This document shows positions 6,982 to 15,236 of a stretch of 29,000 bases of DNA, one piece after another; the first letter of the stretch is position 1; the number at the start of each line of letters is the position of its first letter. The position numbers were made by a program, and so were the translations under genes. This DNA comes from JBCDBH01 sp039184055 (lineage in GTDB: Bacteria; Acidobacteriota; Thermoanaerobaculia; Multivoradales; J023), in NCBI GenBank assembly GCA_039184055.1, contig JBCDBH010000027.1, positions 1 to 29,000 of the forward strand, in the 5' to 3' direction. Under the pieces are notes generated by a model. The model worked only from the letters and a program-made list of their open reading frames with translations, ran no database searches and was not told where the DNA came from.

Positions 6982-8562
6982 ATGGAGCGCACGCTGCTCG
7001 TCCGCGGCATCATCATCCTGATCGTCGTCGTCGGCTTCGCGATCGCGGTCTATCCGCCGGGCGAGACGATCAACCTGGGACTCGATCTCCAGGGCGGTAT
7101 GCACTTGGTTCTCCGAGTCAATACCGACGATGCTCTACGGACCGAAACCGAGTTCGACGTCGACCGCATGGTCGAAGAGCTCGCCGATTTGGGAATCGAA
7201 GGAGTGAGGAGCGAACGGCTCACCGACACGCGGTACGCGCTCGTCGGCCTGTCGTCCGACGATTACCCGACCTTCGACAAAGAGGTCTGGGACCGTTTCT
7301 TCTCCCAGACGTGGGATATCGCCAGCCGTAGTGGCGACCGTGTCGAGGTCACGCTCGAGTCCGGGCAAGCCAGTCAGCTCCGTGATCAGGCGGTGACCCA
7401 GGCGCTCGAGACGATCCGCAATCGTGTCGACGAATTCGGTGTCGCCGAGCCGGTGATCGTGCGTGAGGGCCTCGGCTCGGAGCGGATCGTCGTCCAGCTT
7501 CCCGGTGTCGACGATCCGGAGCGCGTCAAGGATCTGATCAAGAACACCGCGTTTCTCGAATTCCGCCTGGTCGCTCCGGCTCACCAAGGCAGCTATCCGA
7601 ACCGGGAATCGGCGGTGGCCGCGCTCGGTGGCGTGGTGCCGTCGGAATACGAGATCTTTCCCGAGCAGATTCGCAACGATGTCGGTCAGGTGACCGACGA
7701 GATCTGGTGGATCGTCGAGTCGAAGCGGGTCGTCACCGGTCGTGACTTGCGCAACGCGTCGCCGTCGAGCGGTCAGTTCGGTGAGCCGGTGGTCAGCTTC
7801 ACCTTCAATCTCGAGGGTGGCAGGAAGTTCGGTGAAGCCACCGGCGCCAACATCGGTCGCAAGCTCGCCATCGTGCTCGATGGCAAGATCCGTTCGGCGC
7901 CGAACATCAACGGTCGCATCACCACCGATGGCATCATCCAGGGTGATTTCAACCAGCAAGAGGTGACCGATCTGGCCATGGTGCTGCGCACCGGTGCGCT
8001 GCCCGCCTCGATCGTCTACCTCGAGGAGCGGACCGTCGGTCCGACTCTCGGTCAGGATTCGATCGAGCGTGGTGAGCTGGCGGGTGTGATCGGCGGTATT
8101 TTCGTCATCCTCGCCATGTTGATCGTCTACCGTCTCACCGGTGTCAACGCGGTGGTCGTGCTGGCGCTCAACATCGTGCTCGTCTTTGGCGCTCTGGCGC
8201 TCTTCGGCGCCACGCTGACGCTGCCGGGTATCGCCGGCATCGTGCTCACCGTCGGTATGGCGGTCGACGCCAACGTGCTGATCTTCGAACGCATACGTGA
8301 AGAGTTGCGAGCCGGGAGAACCGTGAAGGCGGCGATCGACACGGGCTTCGACAAAGCCCTGTCGTCGATTCTCGACGCCAACTTCACGACGCTGATCGCC
8401 GCCGCGTTCCTCTTCCTCTTCGGTACCGGTCCGATCCGTGGCTTCGCCGTCACCCTCTCGGTGGGTATTGTCGCTTCGCTTTTCACCGCGGTCATCGTCA
8501 GCCGCTTTCTCTTCGACGTCCAGCTCGCCGGCAAACGGCGGGTCGAGAAGCTGTCGATCTGA
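6982..8562 (+). CDS. secD: Protein translocase subunit SecD
   Basis: SecD is an RND-type inner-membrane protein that uses the proton gradient to help pull proteins through SecYEG. The 526-residue protein has TM1 (about 8-24), then the P1 start GLDLQGGMHLVL (33-44). A large periplasmic domain includes ALETIRNRVDEFGVAEP, and the conserved KLAIVLDGKIRSAPNINGRI precedes the C-terminal five-helix bundle (about 365-515). Length is usual for stand-alone SecD. It is directly followed by secF (15-bp gap with CTGGAG), so the two halves are separate here. Confidence 0.96.
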   Translation: MERTLLVRGIIILIVVVGFAIAVYPPGETINLGLDLQGGMHLVLRVNTDDALRTETEFDVDRMVEELADLGIEGVRSERLTDTRYALVGLSSDDYPTFDKEVWDRFFSQTWDIASRSGDRVEVTLESGQASQLRDQAVTQALETIRNRVDEFGVAEPVIVREGLGSERIVVQLPGVDDPERVKDLIKNTAFLEFRLVAPAHQGSYPNRESAVAALGGVVPSEYEIFPEQIRNDVGQVTDEIWWIVESKRVVTGRDLRNASPSSGQFGEPVVSFTFNLEGGRKFGEATGANIGRKLAIVLDGKIRSAPNINGRITTDGIIQGDFNQQEVTDLAMVLRTGALPASIVYLEERTVGPTLGQDSIERGELAGVIGGIFVILAMLIVYRLTGVNAVVVLALNIVLVFGALALFGATLTLPGIAGIVLTVGMAVDANVLIFERIREELRAGRTVKAAIDTGFDKALSSILDANFTTLIAAAFLFLFGTGPIRGFAVTLSVGIVASLFTAVIVSRFLFDVQLAGKRRVEKLSI

Positions 8563-8577
8563 TCCTGGAGTTTTTCC

Positions 8578-9930
8578 ATGCAATTCCTCACCGAAACCAA
8601 AATCGACTTCATGAAGTACCGCAAGGTCTTCGTGTGGGTGTCGATCGCCTTGCTGGTGGGTGCCTTCGTCGAGCTCTTCGTCCTGTCCTACGGTCAGGGT
8701 GGGCTCAACTTCGGCATCGACTTCGCGGGCGGCACCCAGATGACGGTGCGTATCAACCAGGACATGGAGATCGACGAGCTTCGCCAGCGATTGATCGACG
8801 CGGGTTTGTCCGAAATCTCGATTCAACAATTCGGCGATGTGTCGGCGAACGAGGTCTTGTTACGGGTACCGGTCAACGAGCTCGATGAGTCGACCGTGAC
8901 CGATGAGAACGGTGAACCGTTACCCGCCGAGGCTTTGGCTGCCGTGCTCGGCGTGCCGCTTTCCGATCTGATCGGAAACGATGGCGAGCTTTCGGACACC
9001 GAGCGCCGCGAGGCGATTCAGCAAGCCCAGCAGGAAGGTTCGACTCGCGACATGATCGAAGGTCTCGAGACGGTCTTCGGCGGTGGCGAGGGAATCGATC
9101 TCAACCAGCGTGGCGCCGATGTCGTCACCACGATGCTGGCGGACCGCGATCCGGATGGCATCGGCGGTCCCGACGTCGACAGCGTCACGGTGTTCGATCA
9201 CTACAACCAGATCGCCGAAGCGATCATCGACAAACGTACCGAAGACGGCATTTTGTCGTCGTGGGACGAGATCGCATCGGCCACCGGGATGAGCCCGGCG
9301 GTGCGTCAGACGCTCGAGTCGAACGCCATGCTCGGTTCCTTCAGCGTCTTGTCGACCGAGAACGTCGGACCGCAGATCGGCGCCGAGCTGCAGCAAAAAG
9401 GCTTGTTCGCCATGGTGCTGTCGCTGCTCGGCATGCTGGTGTACATCTGGTTCCGTTTCGAGCTGCGCTTCGGAGTCGGTGCTCTCGTGGCGGTCTTCCA
9501 CGATTTCATGATCGTGCTCGGGCTCTACGCGTTGTTCGATTACGAGCTCAACCTGTCGACCATCGCCGCTTTCCTGACCCTGGTGGGTTATTCGGTCAAC
9601 GACACCGTGATCATCTTCGATCGCGTGCGCGAGAACATGCGTAAGAGCCGTCGGATGAGCATGGAAGAGATCATGAACCTCAGCATCAACCAGACGCTGG
9701 CGCGTACGTTCATGACCTCGGGTACGACCCTCTTGGTGGTCGGTACGCTCTTCGTCTACGGTGGCGACGTCATTCGCGGCTTCGCTTTCGTGTTGTTGTG
9801 CGGTGTCGTCGTCGGTACCTACTCGTCGATCTTCGTCGCCAGCCCCTTCGCCCTGCTGTGGGAGAAGTGGTTCGGTCGCGACGCCAAGCAGCGTCGGGCG
9901 CAGGCCAAGAGCGCCGCCGCCAAGGCGTGA
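8578..9930 (+). CDS. secF: Protein translocase subunit SecF with a large periplasmic insertion
   Basis: SecF pairs with SecD as a proton-driven accessory of the Sec translocon. The 450-residue protein is much longer than the usual 300-320. TM1 (17-37), LNFGIDFAGGTQM (43-55) and the C-terminal helices from about 277 (GYSVNDTVIIFDRVRENMRK) are standard. The extra length is an insertion of roughly 110-150 residues between about 100 and 250, inside the periplasmic domain. It is acidic. It holds a DRDPDGIGGPDV loop that looks like the DxDxDG start of an EF-hand, and a helical stretch SSWDEIASATGMSP that could be a helix-hairpin-helix. The normal sequence resumes at STENVGPQIGAEL. The reading frame is clean and base use does not change, so this is not a frameshift. 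It ends just before a strong terminator. Confidence 0.95.
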   Translation: MQFLTETKIDFMKYRKVFVWVSIALLVGAFVELFVLSYGQGGLNFGIDFAGGTQMTVRINQDMEIDELRQRLIDAGLSEISIQQFGDVSANEVLLRVPVNELDESTVTDENGEPLPAEALAAVLGVPLSDLIGNDGELSDTERREAIQQAQQEGSTRDMIEGLETVFGGGEGIDLNQRGADVVTTMLADRDPDGIGGPDVDSVTVFDHYNQIAEAIIDKRTEDGILSSWDEIASATGMSPAVRQTLESNAMLGSFSVLSTENVGPQIGAELQQKGLFAMVLSLLGMLVYIWFRFELRFGVGALVAVFHDFMIVLGLYALFDYELNLSTIAAFLTLVGYSVNDTVIIFDRVRENMRKSRRMSMEEIMNLSINQTLARTFMTSGTTLLVVGTLFVYGGDVIRGFAFVLLCGVVVGTYSSIFVASPFALLWEKWFGRDAKQRRAQAKSAAAKA

Positions 9931-9953
9931 CGCGGGCGACAGCGCTAGAACGA

Positions 9954-9983
9954 AAAAAGGGCGGTCGCAAGACCGCCCTTTTT
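9954..9983. terminator. Bidirectional rho-independent terminator with GCAA loop
   Basis: A 13-bp perfect stem, including 8 bp of GC-rich core (GGGCGGTC/GACCGCCC), closes on a GCAA tetraloop (9967-9970). A-runs and T-runs flank it on both strands. It lies 23 bp after secF and 39 bp after the opposing thioredoxin-like gene, so it ends both converging transcripts. Confidence 0.95.
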
Positions 9984-10022
9984 GCTATCTGTTCGAAGCT
10001 CTATTTTGAGAGCTCGTCATGC

Positions 10023-10601
10023 TCAGCCGAAGTAGCTCGGTGCGTTCCCCGGTTTCCATTTGATGTTGCAGCCGATCGACGGAGTCTGATCGGCGGCTGG
10101 CGCCTGGCCGCCGAGCACGGCGTCGGTGGCGGCGCGTAGATCTTCACCGGTGACCGGGATGCCATTGCCCGGTCGGCTGGCGTCGAGCTGGCCACGATAA
10201 ACGAGCTTGCCGGCGCCATCGAAGAGATAGTAGTCGGGCGTGCAGGCGGCGGCGTAGGCTTTCGCGACCTCCTGGCTCTCGTCGTAGAGATAGGGGAACG
10301 GGTAGCCCGCCTTGGCTTTCTCTTCCACCATCTTGGCGGGGCTGTCGGCGGGATAGCCATCGACATCGTTCGACGAGATCGCGACGACCCCGATGCCACG
10401 GGACAGGTAGTCGTGAGCGAAGCGCGTCAGCTCGGCCTGGACGTGTTTGACGAACGGGCAGTGGTTGCAGATGAAGAAGACGGCGGTGCCGTGGCTGCCG
10501 GCGACGTCGTCGTACGAGACGGTCGCGCCGTCGGTGTCGGGCAGGGTGAAAGCCGGGGCTTGGGTGCCGAGGGGCAACATGGTGGACGGAGTCGCGGCCA
10601 T
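10023..10601 (-). CDS. Thioredoxin-like (AhpC/TSA-type) redox protein
   Basis: This 192-residue thioredoxin-fold protein is of the peroxiredoxin-like family that carries a CNHCP site (Cys45 and Cys48 in FFICNHCPFVKH). Family features are APAFTLPDTDG near the start, GIGVVAISSNDV, a CTPDYYLFD cis-Pro-side motif, LVYRGQLDASRPGN, and the C-terminal IGCNIKWKPGNAPSYF. Such proteins are thiol oxidoreductases or peroxidases; the substrate is not known. No signal peptide is visible, so it is probably cytoplasmic. GGAA before the ATG supports the start. It is the last gene of a leftward run with the Smr protein, 33 bp downstream of it, and ends at the shared terminator. Confidence 0.88.
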   Translation of the reverse strand: MAATPSTMLPLGTQAPAFTLPDTDGATVSYDDVAGSHGTAVFFICNHCPFVKHVQAELTRFAHDYLSRGIGVVAISSNDVDGYPADSPAKMVEEKAKAGYPFPYLYDESQEVAKAYAAACTPDYYLFDGAGKLVYRGQLDASRPGNGIPVTGEDLRAATDAVLGGQAPAADQTPSIGCNIKWKPGNAPSYFG

Positions 10602-10634
10602 GAGAATTCCTTTTGTTTTGGTTCGGGACGATGT

Positions 10635-10967
10635 TCAGCGGAGCTCGACCACGGTGGCGCCCCAGCTCGAGCCGTCGGGTGCATCGCCGTAGCGCACCAC
10701 CCTGGGATCGCGGTCGAGCACCTTGCGGACGATCTCACGCTGCACGCCGACGCCTTTGCCGTGAATGATCCGTAGCTCGCGAAAGCCGGCGTCGTAGGCT
10801 TGATCGAGCCATTCACCGACCAAGTCTTTCACCACCTTGGGTGGAAAGGTGTGGAGATCGAGCGTGTCGGTGATCTCTAAGACGACCTCCTCCTGGTGGA
10901 GGCCGTTCTCCGGAGGGCCGATCTCCTTTGGGAGATCGTCTTTTTCGAAGAGGTCGTCGTCGGGCAT
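10635..10967 (-). CDS. Smr-domain protein
   Basis: This 110-residue protein is a stand-alone Smr domain: LDLHTF (36-41, the LDLHG-type motif), a helix with VVKDLVGEWLDQAY, and IIHGKGVGVQREIVR (HGKG 69-72), ending in a GATVVEL strand. Smr domains bind or nick branched DNA or cleave RNA; stand-alone bacterial copies are mostly uncharacterised, and some act in ribosome rescue. The N-terminal 30 residues are acidic and lack a known domain. It starts 3 bp after the stop of the large outer-membrane-type gene, so it is in the same transcript and possibly translationally coupled. The functional link between the two is unclear. Confidence 0.88.
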   Translation of the reverse strand: MPDDDLFEKDDLPKEIGPPENGLHQEEVVLEITDTLDLHTFPPKVVKDLVGEWLDQAYDAGFRELRIIHGKGVGVQREIVRKVLDRDPRVVRYGDAPDGSSWGATVVELR

Positions 10968-10970
10968 GAC

Positions 10971-13943
10971 TCAATCGCGGCCGAAGAGATCGCTGAGCTC
11001 GTAGTCGAAGAGCTTGAGAAACGCGATATAGGCCACCCAGCCGTCGGCCGGGCCTTCGAGCGGGAAGCCGAGATCGAAGTTGACCAGCGTGCCCCACGGT
11101 CCGACCGTGGTGCCGTTGAGACTCACACCGGCGAGCAGCTCGTCTTCCAGCTGGTTGAAGTCGTCATTGGCCCACAGGGCGTCGCCACGCAGCTCGAATT
11201 GAACCACCGAGCCGATTTCGAAGCCGTAGGTGAGATGCACGCCGTAGGCCTGCTCGGCCTTGACGAGACCGCCCTGGTAGCCGGCGACGCTGGGATCACC
11301 GAAGAAGTTGAAGTCGTATTTGCTGAAGCGATCGAGATCCTGCCCGTCGACGTATTCGACGCTGGCGCCGAATTTCTGGAATTTGGGTAGATACCAGGTC
11401 TTGCCGGCCTCGAAGCTCCACAGGAAGTAGTCCTCCTGATCCGGGTCGTATTCGGGGTTGCCCGGCAGACCCCAGGGCTGCCAGTCGCTACGCGCGTTGT
11501 AGCTGCCCTCGGCGATCAGACGGTAGCCGCCGCGGTTGTACTGCAGCTCGATCTCGAAGCTCTGGGTGAGACCGTCTTCCGGCAGGACGAAGCTCGGCGA
11601 GGTGTCGTCGGCGTCGTCGTAGAGGTCGTAGCGCAACCCGTAGGTGAAATCGAGCTTGGCGAAGTTGCCCAGAGGGCGACCGAGAAAGAAGGCGAGGCTG
11701 CCGCGGACCCGGGTGATCTCCTCGTCGAGGATCTCTTCGCCATCGCGGAAGATCTCCTCACTGGTCGGGATGAAGAGCCCGAAGGCCCGCGCGCCGGCAT
11801 CCCAATCGCTGCCGAAGAGACTGGGCTCGGCGAAATTGCTGGTGAGCAACACGCCACCGAAGAAGACGTTGAGCTGACGCCCCTCGCCGTCGACGTTGAA
11901 GTTGAGGTAGTTGACACCGGCGATCGGCGCCGGGAACTCGAGCGACTCGTCGTAGAACACGCCACCGACCAGGAAGAGACGATCAGTGTCGAACTCGGTC
12001 TGCACGATGCGGGTGCCGTCTTCCTGACGCTCGAGATAGCGCAGGCCATCTTCGGTGTCACGCACCATGGTTGATTCCGACGCGTAGGCTTGGTCGCGCG
12101 ACGTCTCGAAATCGTTGCCGTTGATCTGGATGTTGCTGAGCAGACTCTCGCGCTCGACCACGACGGTGGCGTTGAGCAAGGAGAGCAGCTGCTCACCGAC
12201 CATGCGGGTCGGCAGGTAGAAGGCGTCGCGGCGAAATTCGGTGGCCCGGCCGTCGTCGCCGACCGGCGTGAAGTACATCGTTTCTTCGTTCGAGAGCACC
12301 TCGCCCTGGAGCTCGACCTGCACGGCCCGTGTCTGCAGACGGACGAAGAGGTCGCGGTCGACCCACACCGTGCCCTGGTAGAGACCGGGCTGTGGATCGA
12401 GCGGCTCGAAGTCGATCACCCAGGCATCGCGGCCGTTGTCGAGCGTGTCGGTGCCGCGAAGGCGATAGCTGTACTCTTTGGTGAAGTTGATCTCCAGCGG
12501 CAGCACCGAGGCTTTCTCGGGCTGGATCAGCGGGATCTCGGGAAGCTCGCCGTAGCGCCATTCGACACCATTGATGAACAGGTCTTCCCACGCCCAGTCG
12601 AAGCCTTCGCCCTGAACGAAAAAGAACGGGCCGGCGAGGGTCGCCTCGACGCTATTGGCGCTCACGCCGATGGGGAAGCGCAGGTTCTGGGTGTAGCGCG
12701 CCTGGTAATGACGCAGGCGGCGGGATTGCGCATCCTCGTTGGCCTGGAGTCGACGGAGGATTTCGGCGACCGGCATCTGCCGCTCATCGGCGACCGTCAC
12801 CTCTTCTTCGATGCCTTCGAGCTCGGCGGCGGTGGCGCGATCGAGCATGATCACCGACACCGGACGGCCGTCCTCGATCGGCACGGCGAGACCGCCGCTC
12901 GCGGTGCGGCGTTGGCCGAACGCCGGGCTGGTCTCACCGTTGGTGAGGTCGAGCAGGCTCGGGCGTCGGAGCTGCGAGTCGGTGAAGGTCACTTCGTCGG
13001 CCGGGGCGGTGGCGTCGCTACGTCCGGTCTCGACGATCACGCGCAGGGCGAGGTCGGCTCCGCGTACGAACGGCCAGGCGCGAATACCCTCGTCGGCGGT
13101 GGGGACCGAGTAGGGATCGAAGGACAGGTCGCCTTGAAATTCGTTCGCCAGCACCTTGAGCGGCGCCAGGTCTTCGGTGGTCGGCTGTGGGCGGTCGAAG
13201 ACCGCGACCGCGACACCTGCTTCGGCGAGCTCGGCCGATCGGGCGAGCACTTCAGTGGGCGAGGTGGGCCAGTCGATGCCGGCGACCACCAGAGGTTTGC
13301 CAGGGTCGAGCTCGGCGAGCACGCTCAACGTCGAGGTGAGCGCGGTCGCTTCGACCGGTGGGATCACCACACCGTCGACGTAGGCGGCGACATCTTCGTC
13401 GTACAGGGCGCGGATACGAGTCGCGTCGGCGGCCATCGGTCCGACCAGCACACGTGCGTCGCTGCGCGCACCGGTGATCGCCACCGCGGCTCGTTTGAGC
13501 AAGAAGGCGAGCTCGCTCGGTGGAGCCTGATCGGTAAACCGCCAGGAAATCTGAAAATGGGCTCGGTCACCGGCCGCGCCGGCGAGCTCGGCGGCATTGC
13601 GCAATTCCGTTTCGAAAGAGGCAAGGTTGTCGCGCAAGGGCGCGGGCGTGGTGAAGTCGAGTATGGCCCACGGTGTACCACCGGCGGTGCGAATGGCGTC
13701 GAACGCCGTGCGGTCGGCGCTACCGTCGAGGGGCGTCGTATAGGCGACATAGAGACGGGATTCGTCGCCCAGCGCCGGAGCGGCGCGAAGGGTGTCGCCG
13801 AGGTTCGTGGGATTGTCGACCAGGATGCCGGCGCACGGGCGGCACGGCGGGCTGGCCGAAAAAGCCGCGCTGGTGGAGGCGGCGAGAAGCAAAACGGAAA
13901 GCAAAGTGGTGCGTACTGAGATGCGTGACATGCCTGCAAGCAT
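10971..13943 (-). CDS. Large outer-membrane-type protein, three-part, unknown function
   Basis: I do not recognise a named family for this 990-residue exported protein. After a signal peptide (about residues 5-30, ending AAFSASPP) comes a region (about 38-270) with alternating strands and helices and phrases such as AHFQISWRF and VVIPPVEA. These suggest a TIM-barrel, glycosidase-like fold. A middle part (about 400-620) resembles the half-barrel fold of LolA/MucB-type proteins (LRGTDTLDNGRDAWVIDFEPL, TVWVDRDLFVRL). From about 650 to the end, alternating aromatic strands (FFLGRPLGNFAKLDFTYGL, KTWYLPKFQKFGASVEY) look like an outer-membrane beta-barrel. The end is DLFGRD, not the usual terminal aromatic. 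The start may instead be the ATG at 13931. It heads an operon with the Smr and thioredoxin-like genes. Domain assignments are by eye. Confidence 0.75.
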   Translation of the reverse strand: MLAGMSRISVRTTLLSVLLLAASTSAAFSASPPCRPCAGILVDNPTNLGDTLRAAPALGDESRLYVAYTTPLDGSADRTAFDAIRTAGGTPWAILDFTTPAPLRDNLASFETELRNAAELAGAAGDRAHFQISWRFTDQAPPSELAFLLKRAAVAITGARSDARVLVGPMAADATRIRALYDEDVAAYVDGVVIPPVEATALTSTLSVLAELDPGKPLVVAGIDWPTSPTEVLARSAELAEAGVAVAVFDRPQPTTEDLAPLKVLANEFQGDLSFDPYSVPTADEGIRAWPFVRGADLALRVIVETGRSDATAPADEVTFTDSQLRRPSLLDLTNGETSPAFGQRRTASGGLAVPIEDGRPVSVIMLDRATAAELEGIEEEVTVADERQMPVAEILRRLQANEDAQSRRLRHYQARYTQNLRFPIGVSANSVEATLAGPFFFVQGEGFDWAWEDLFINGVEWRYGELPEIPLIQPEKASVLPLEINFTKEYSYRLRGTDTLDNGRDAWVIDFEPLDPQPGLYQGTVWVDRDLFVRLQTRAVQVELQGEVLSNEETMYFTPVGDDGRATEFRRDAFYLPTRMVGEQLLSLLNATVVVERESLLSNIQINGNDFETSRDQAYASESTMVRDTEDGLRYLERQEDGTRIVQTEFDTDRLFLVGGVFYDESLEFPAPIAGVNYLNFNVDGEGRQLNVFFGGVLLTSNFAEPSLFGSDWDAGARAFGLFIPTSEEIFRDGEEILDEEITRVRGSLAFFLGRPLGNFAKLDFTYGLRYDLYDDADDTSPSFVLPEDGLTQSFEIELQYNRGGYRLIAEGSYNARSDWQPWGLPGNPEYDPDQEDYFLWSFEAGKTWYLPKFQKFGASVEYVDGQDLDRFSKYDFNFFGDPSVAGYQGGLVKAEQAYGVHLTYGFEIGSVVQFELRGDALWANDDFNQLEDELLAGVSLNGTTVGPWGTLVNFDLGFPLEGPADGWVAYIAFLKLFDYELSDLFGRD

Positions 13944-14064
13944 ACGGTGCGGCTCGGACCTTTGTCACGTTACCAGCGGTGGTGCGGTACACTGAGCGTT
14001 CCCCCTCGGTCCTGTTCGACCCCACAACCATTCCCCTAAGTGCGTCCGAAGGGAGTAGTGTTCG

Positions 14065-15183
14065 ATGGATTTATCAGGTCGCCTCGCCTCGATGCCGATG
14101 GCGGAGCTCTTACATCGTGTTCAAGAAGAGAGCCGGAGCGGTGTGCTGGTGGTGCGTCGGAGCCGCTGCGAGAAACGCGTGTACATGTCGGAAGGACGCG
14201 TCGTCGCATGCTCGAGTGACGATCCGGCCGAGTTCTACGGACAATATCTCCTGCTCCATGGCCATCTCGATCAGCGCACCTTGATGCATTGCCTGACGAT
14301 CTGCAAACGCGAAGGCAGACGTCTGGCGCCGGTGCTCGAAGATGAAGGTGTGTTGCCGCGCGACACGATTCAATCCACGTTGCGACAACAGATCACCGAT
14401 TTGGTGTGTGGGCTCTTCTTGTGGAAGCACGGCATCTACATGTTTCTCACCGAGGTGCCACCGATCGAAGAAAGTCTGCACGCGCCGCTCGACATCTCGT
14501 CGATCATCCTCGAAGGCAGCCGCTGGGTCGAAGAACACAACCGTTTTCGTCACGTGTTGATCCATGACGGCTTGGTGCCTCGTCGCGGTCGCAATTGGCC
14601 CGGTCGACGCCTGCCTCCGGCGCAACAGCAGGTCGCCTCGGCGGTCGATGGCGAGATCTCGCTCCAGGTCCTGCACGCTTTCGTCAAGGGGCCGCACTTC
14701 CGGTTCCTCGAAGCCACCTACCGCTTGTGGGAAATGGGTGTGCTCGAAGTCGACCCCGATTCGGGTGAGCTCCAGGACAGCACCACGATGGAGATTTCGC
14801 TCTTCGAGATCTTTCTCGATCAGGTGGCCGAGGAGCAGATCCTCCATGCGCGGCATCATTTGCCGGTCCCGCTCGAGATCATGGAGCGCTCCGTACCGGT
14901 GTGGGTGATCGAGCCCGAGGATGCCGACTTGGTGCAACACAAGCCGTGGGCGCGTCGCTTTTTGCTGCGTCTCGACGGCACCCGCCGGCTCGGTGAGCTC
15001 CTCGCTACGAGCGGCGATCAGCGTAGCCGTGAGCTCGGGCTGCTCATCCGTCAGCTCCGCGACGGCGCCGTCGCGCTTCTGCCGTCACCCCTCCAAGACC
15101 ACGAAGCGATCGCCGACCCTCGACGCGTTCCACAATCGCAACGCTGGTGGCGACGCGTATTCCGAGGGCCGGTGGAAATCTAG
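14065..15183 (+). CDS. DUF4388 domain protein
   Basis: This 372-residue protein opens with the DUF4388 (PatA-like N-terminal) domain: MDLSGRLASMPMAELLHRV, RSGVLVV and KRVYMSEGRVVACSSDDPAE. Such domains are common in gliding and signalling-rich bacteria (Myxococcota, Acidobacteriota, Cyanobacteria) and are linked to motility or regulation. A helical region (about 70-130) with FLWKHGIYMFL follows, as is usual in DUF4388 proteins. The rest, with PVWVIEPEDADLV and an Arg-rich tail, is not familiar to me. No membrane segment is seen. GGGAG before the ATG supports the start. In the 121-bp divergent region upstream, TACACT (13988-13993) could be a -10 box, but the nearest -35-like TTGTCA is 20 bp away, too far to trust. 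Confidence 0.82.
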   Translation: MDLSGRLASMPMAELLHRVQEESRSGVLVVRRSRCEKRVYMSEGRVVACSSDDPAEFYGQYLLLHGHLDQRTLMHCLTICKREGRRLAPVLEDEGVLPRDTIQSTLRQQITDLVCGLFLWKHGIYMFLTEVPPIEESLHAPLDISSIILEGSRWVEEHNRFRHVLIHDGLVPRRGRNWPGRRLPPAQQQVASAVDGEISLQVLHAFVKGPHFRFLEATYRLWEMGVLEVDPDSGELQDSTTMEISLFEIFLDQVAEEQILHARHHLPVPLEIMERSVPVWVIEPEDADLVQHKPWARRFLLRLDGTRRLGELLATSGDQRSRELGLLIRQLRDGAVALLPSPLQDHEAIADPRRVPQSQRWWRRVFRGPVEI

Positions 15184-15236
15184 CCTCGGGGAAACAAAGG
15201 TCTCGGAGCGAACGAAAGCCTCGGAGAGAAACGAAG
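15184..15236 (+). repeat. Three imperfect 17-18 bp tandem repeats forming the asnB leader
   Basis: Units begin at 15184, 15201 and 15219. Each has the pattern yCTCGGrGmGAAACrAAG (17, 18 and 18 bp), and the last ends directly before the asnB ATG. Each unit contains a CGGGG or CGGAG core that resembles a ribosome-binding site, so the true site is tandemly multiplied in this leader. Confidence 0.7.

Noticed and set aside
7135..8829. A 564-codon leftward open frame
   Set aside because: It is antisense to secD, a well-supported gene, and its translation is His/Asp/Arg-rich with no motif.
12090..13919. A 609-codon rightward open frame
   Set aside because: It is antisense to the outer-membrane-type gene, which has a signal peptide and barrel-like strands.
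13961..13993. Promoter TTGTCA/TACACT ahead of the DUF4388 gene
   Set aside because: The spacer is 20 bp, too long for a sigma-70 promoter, and no other pair fits.
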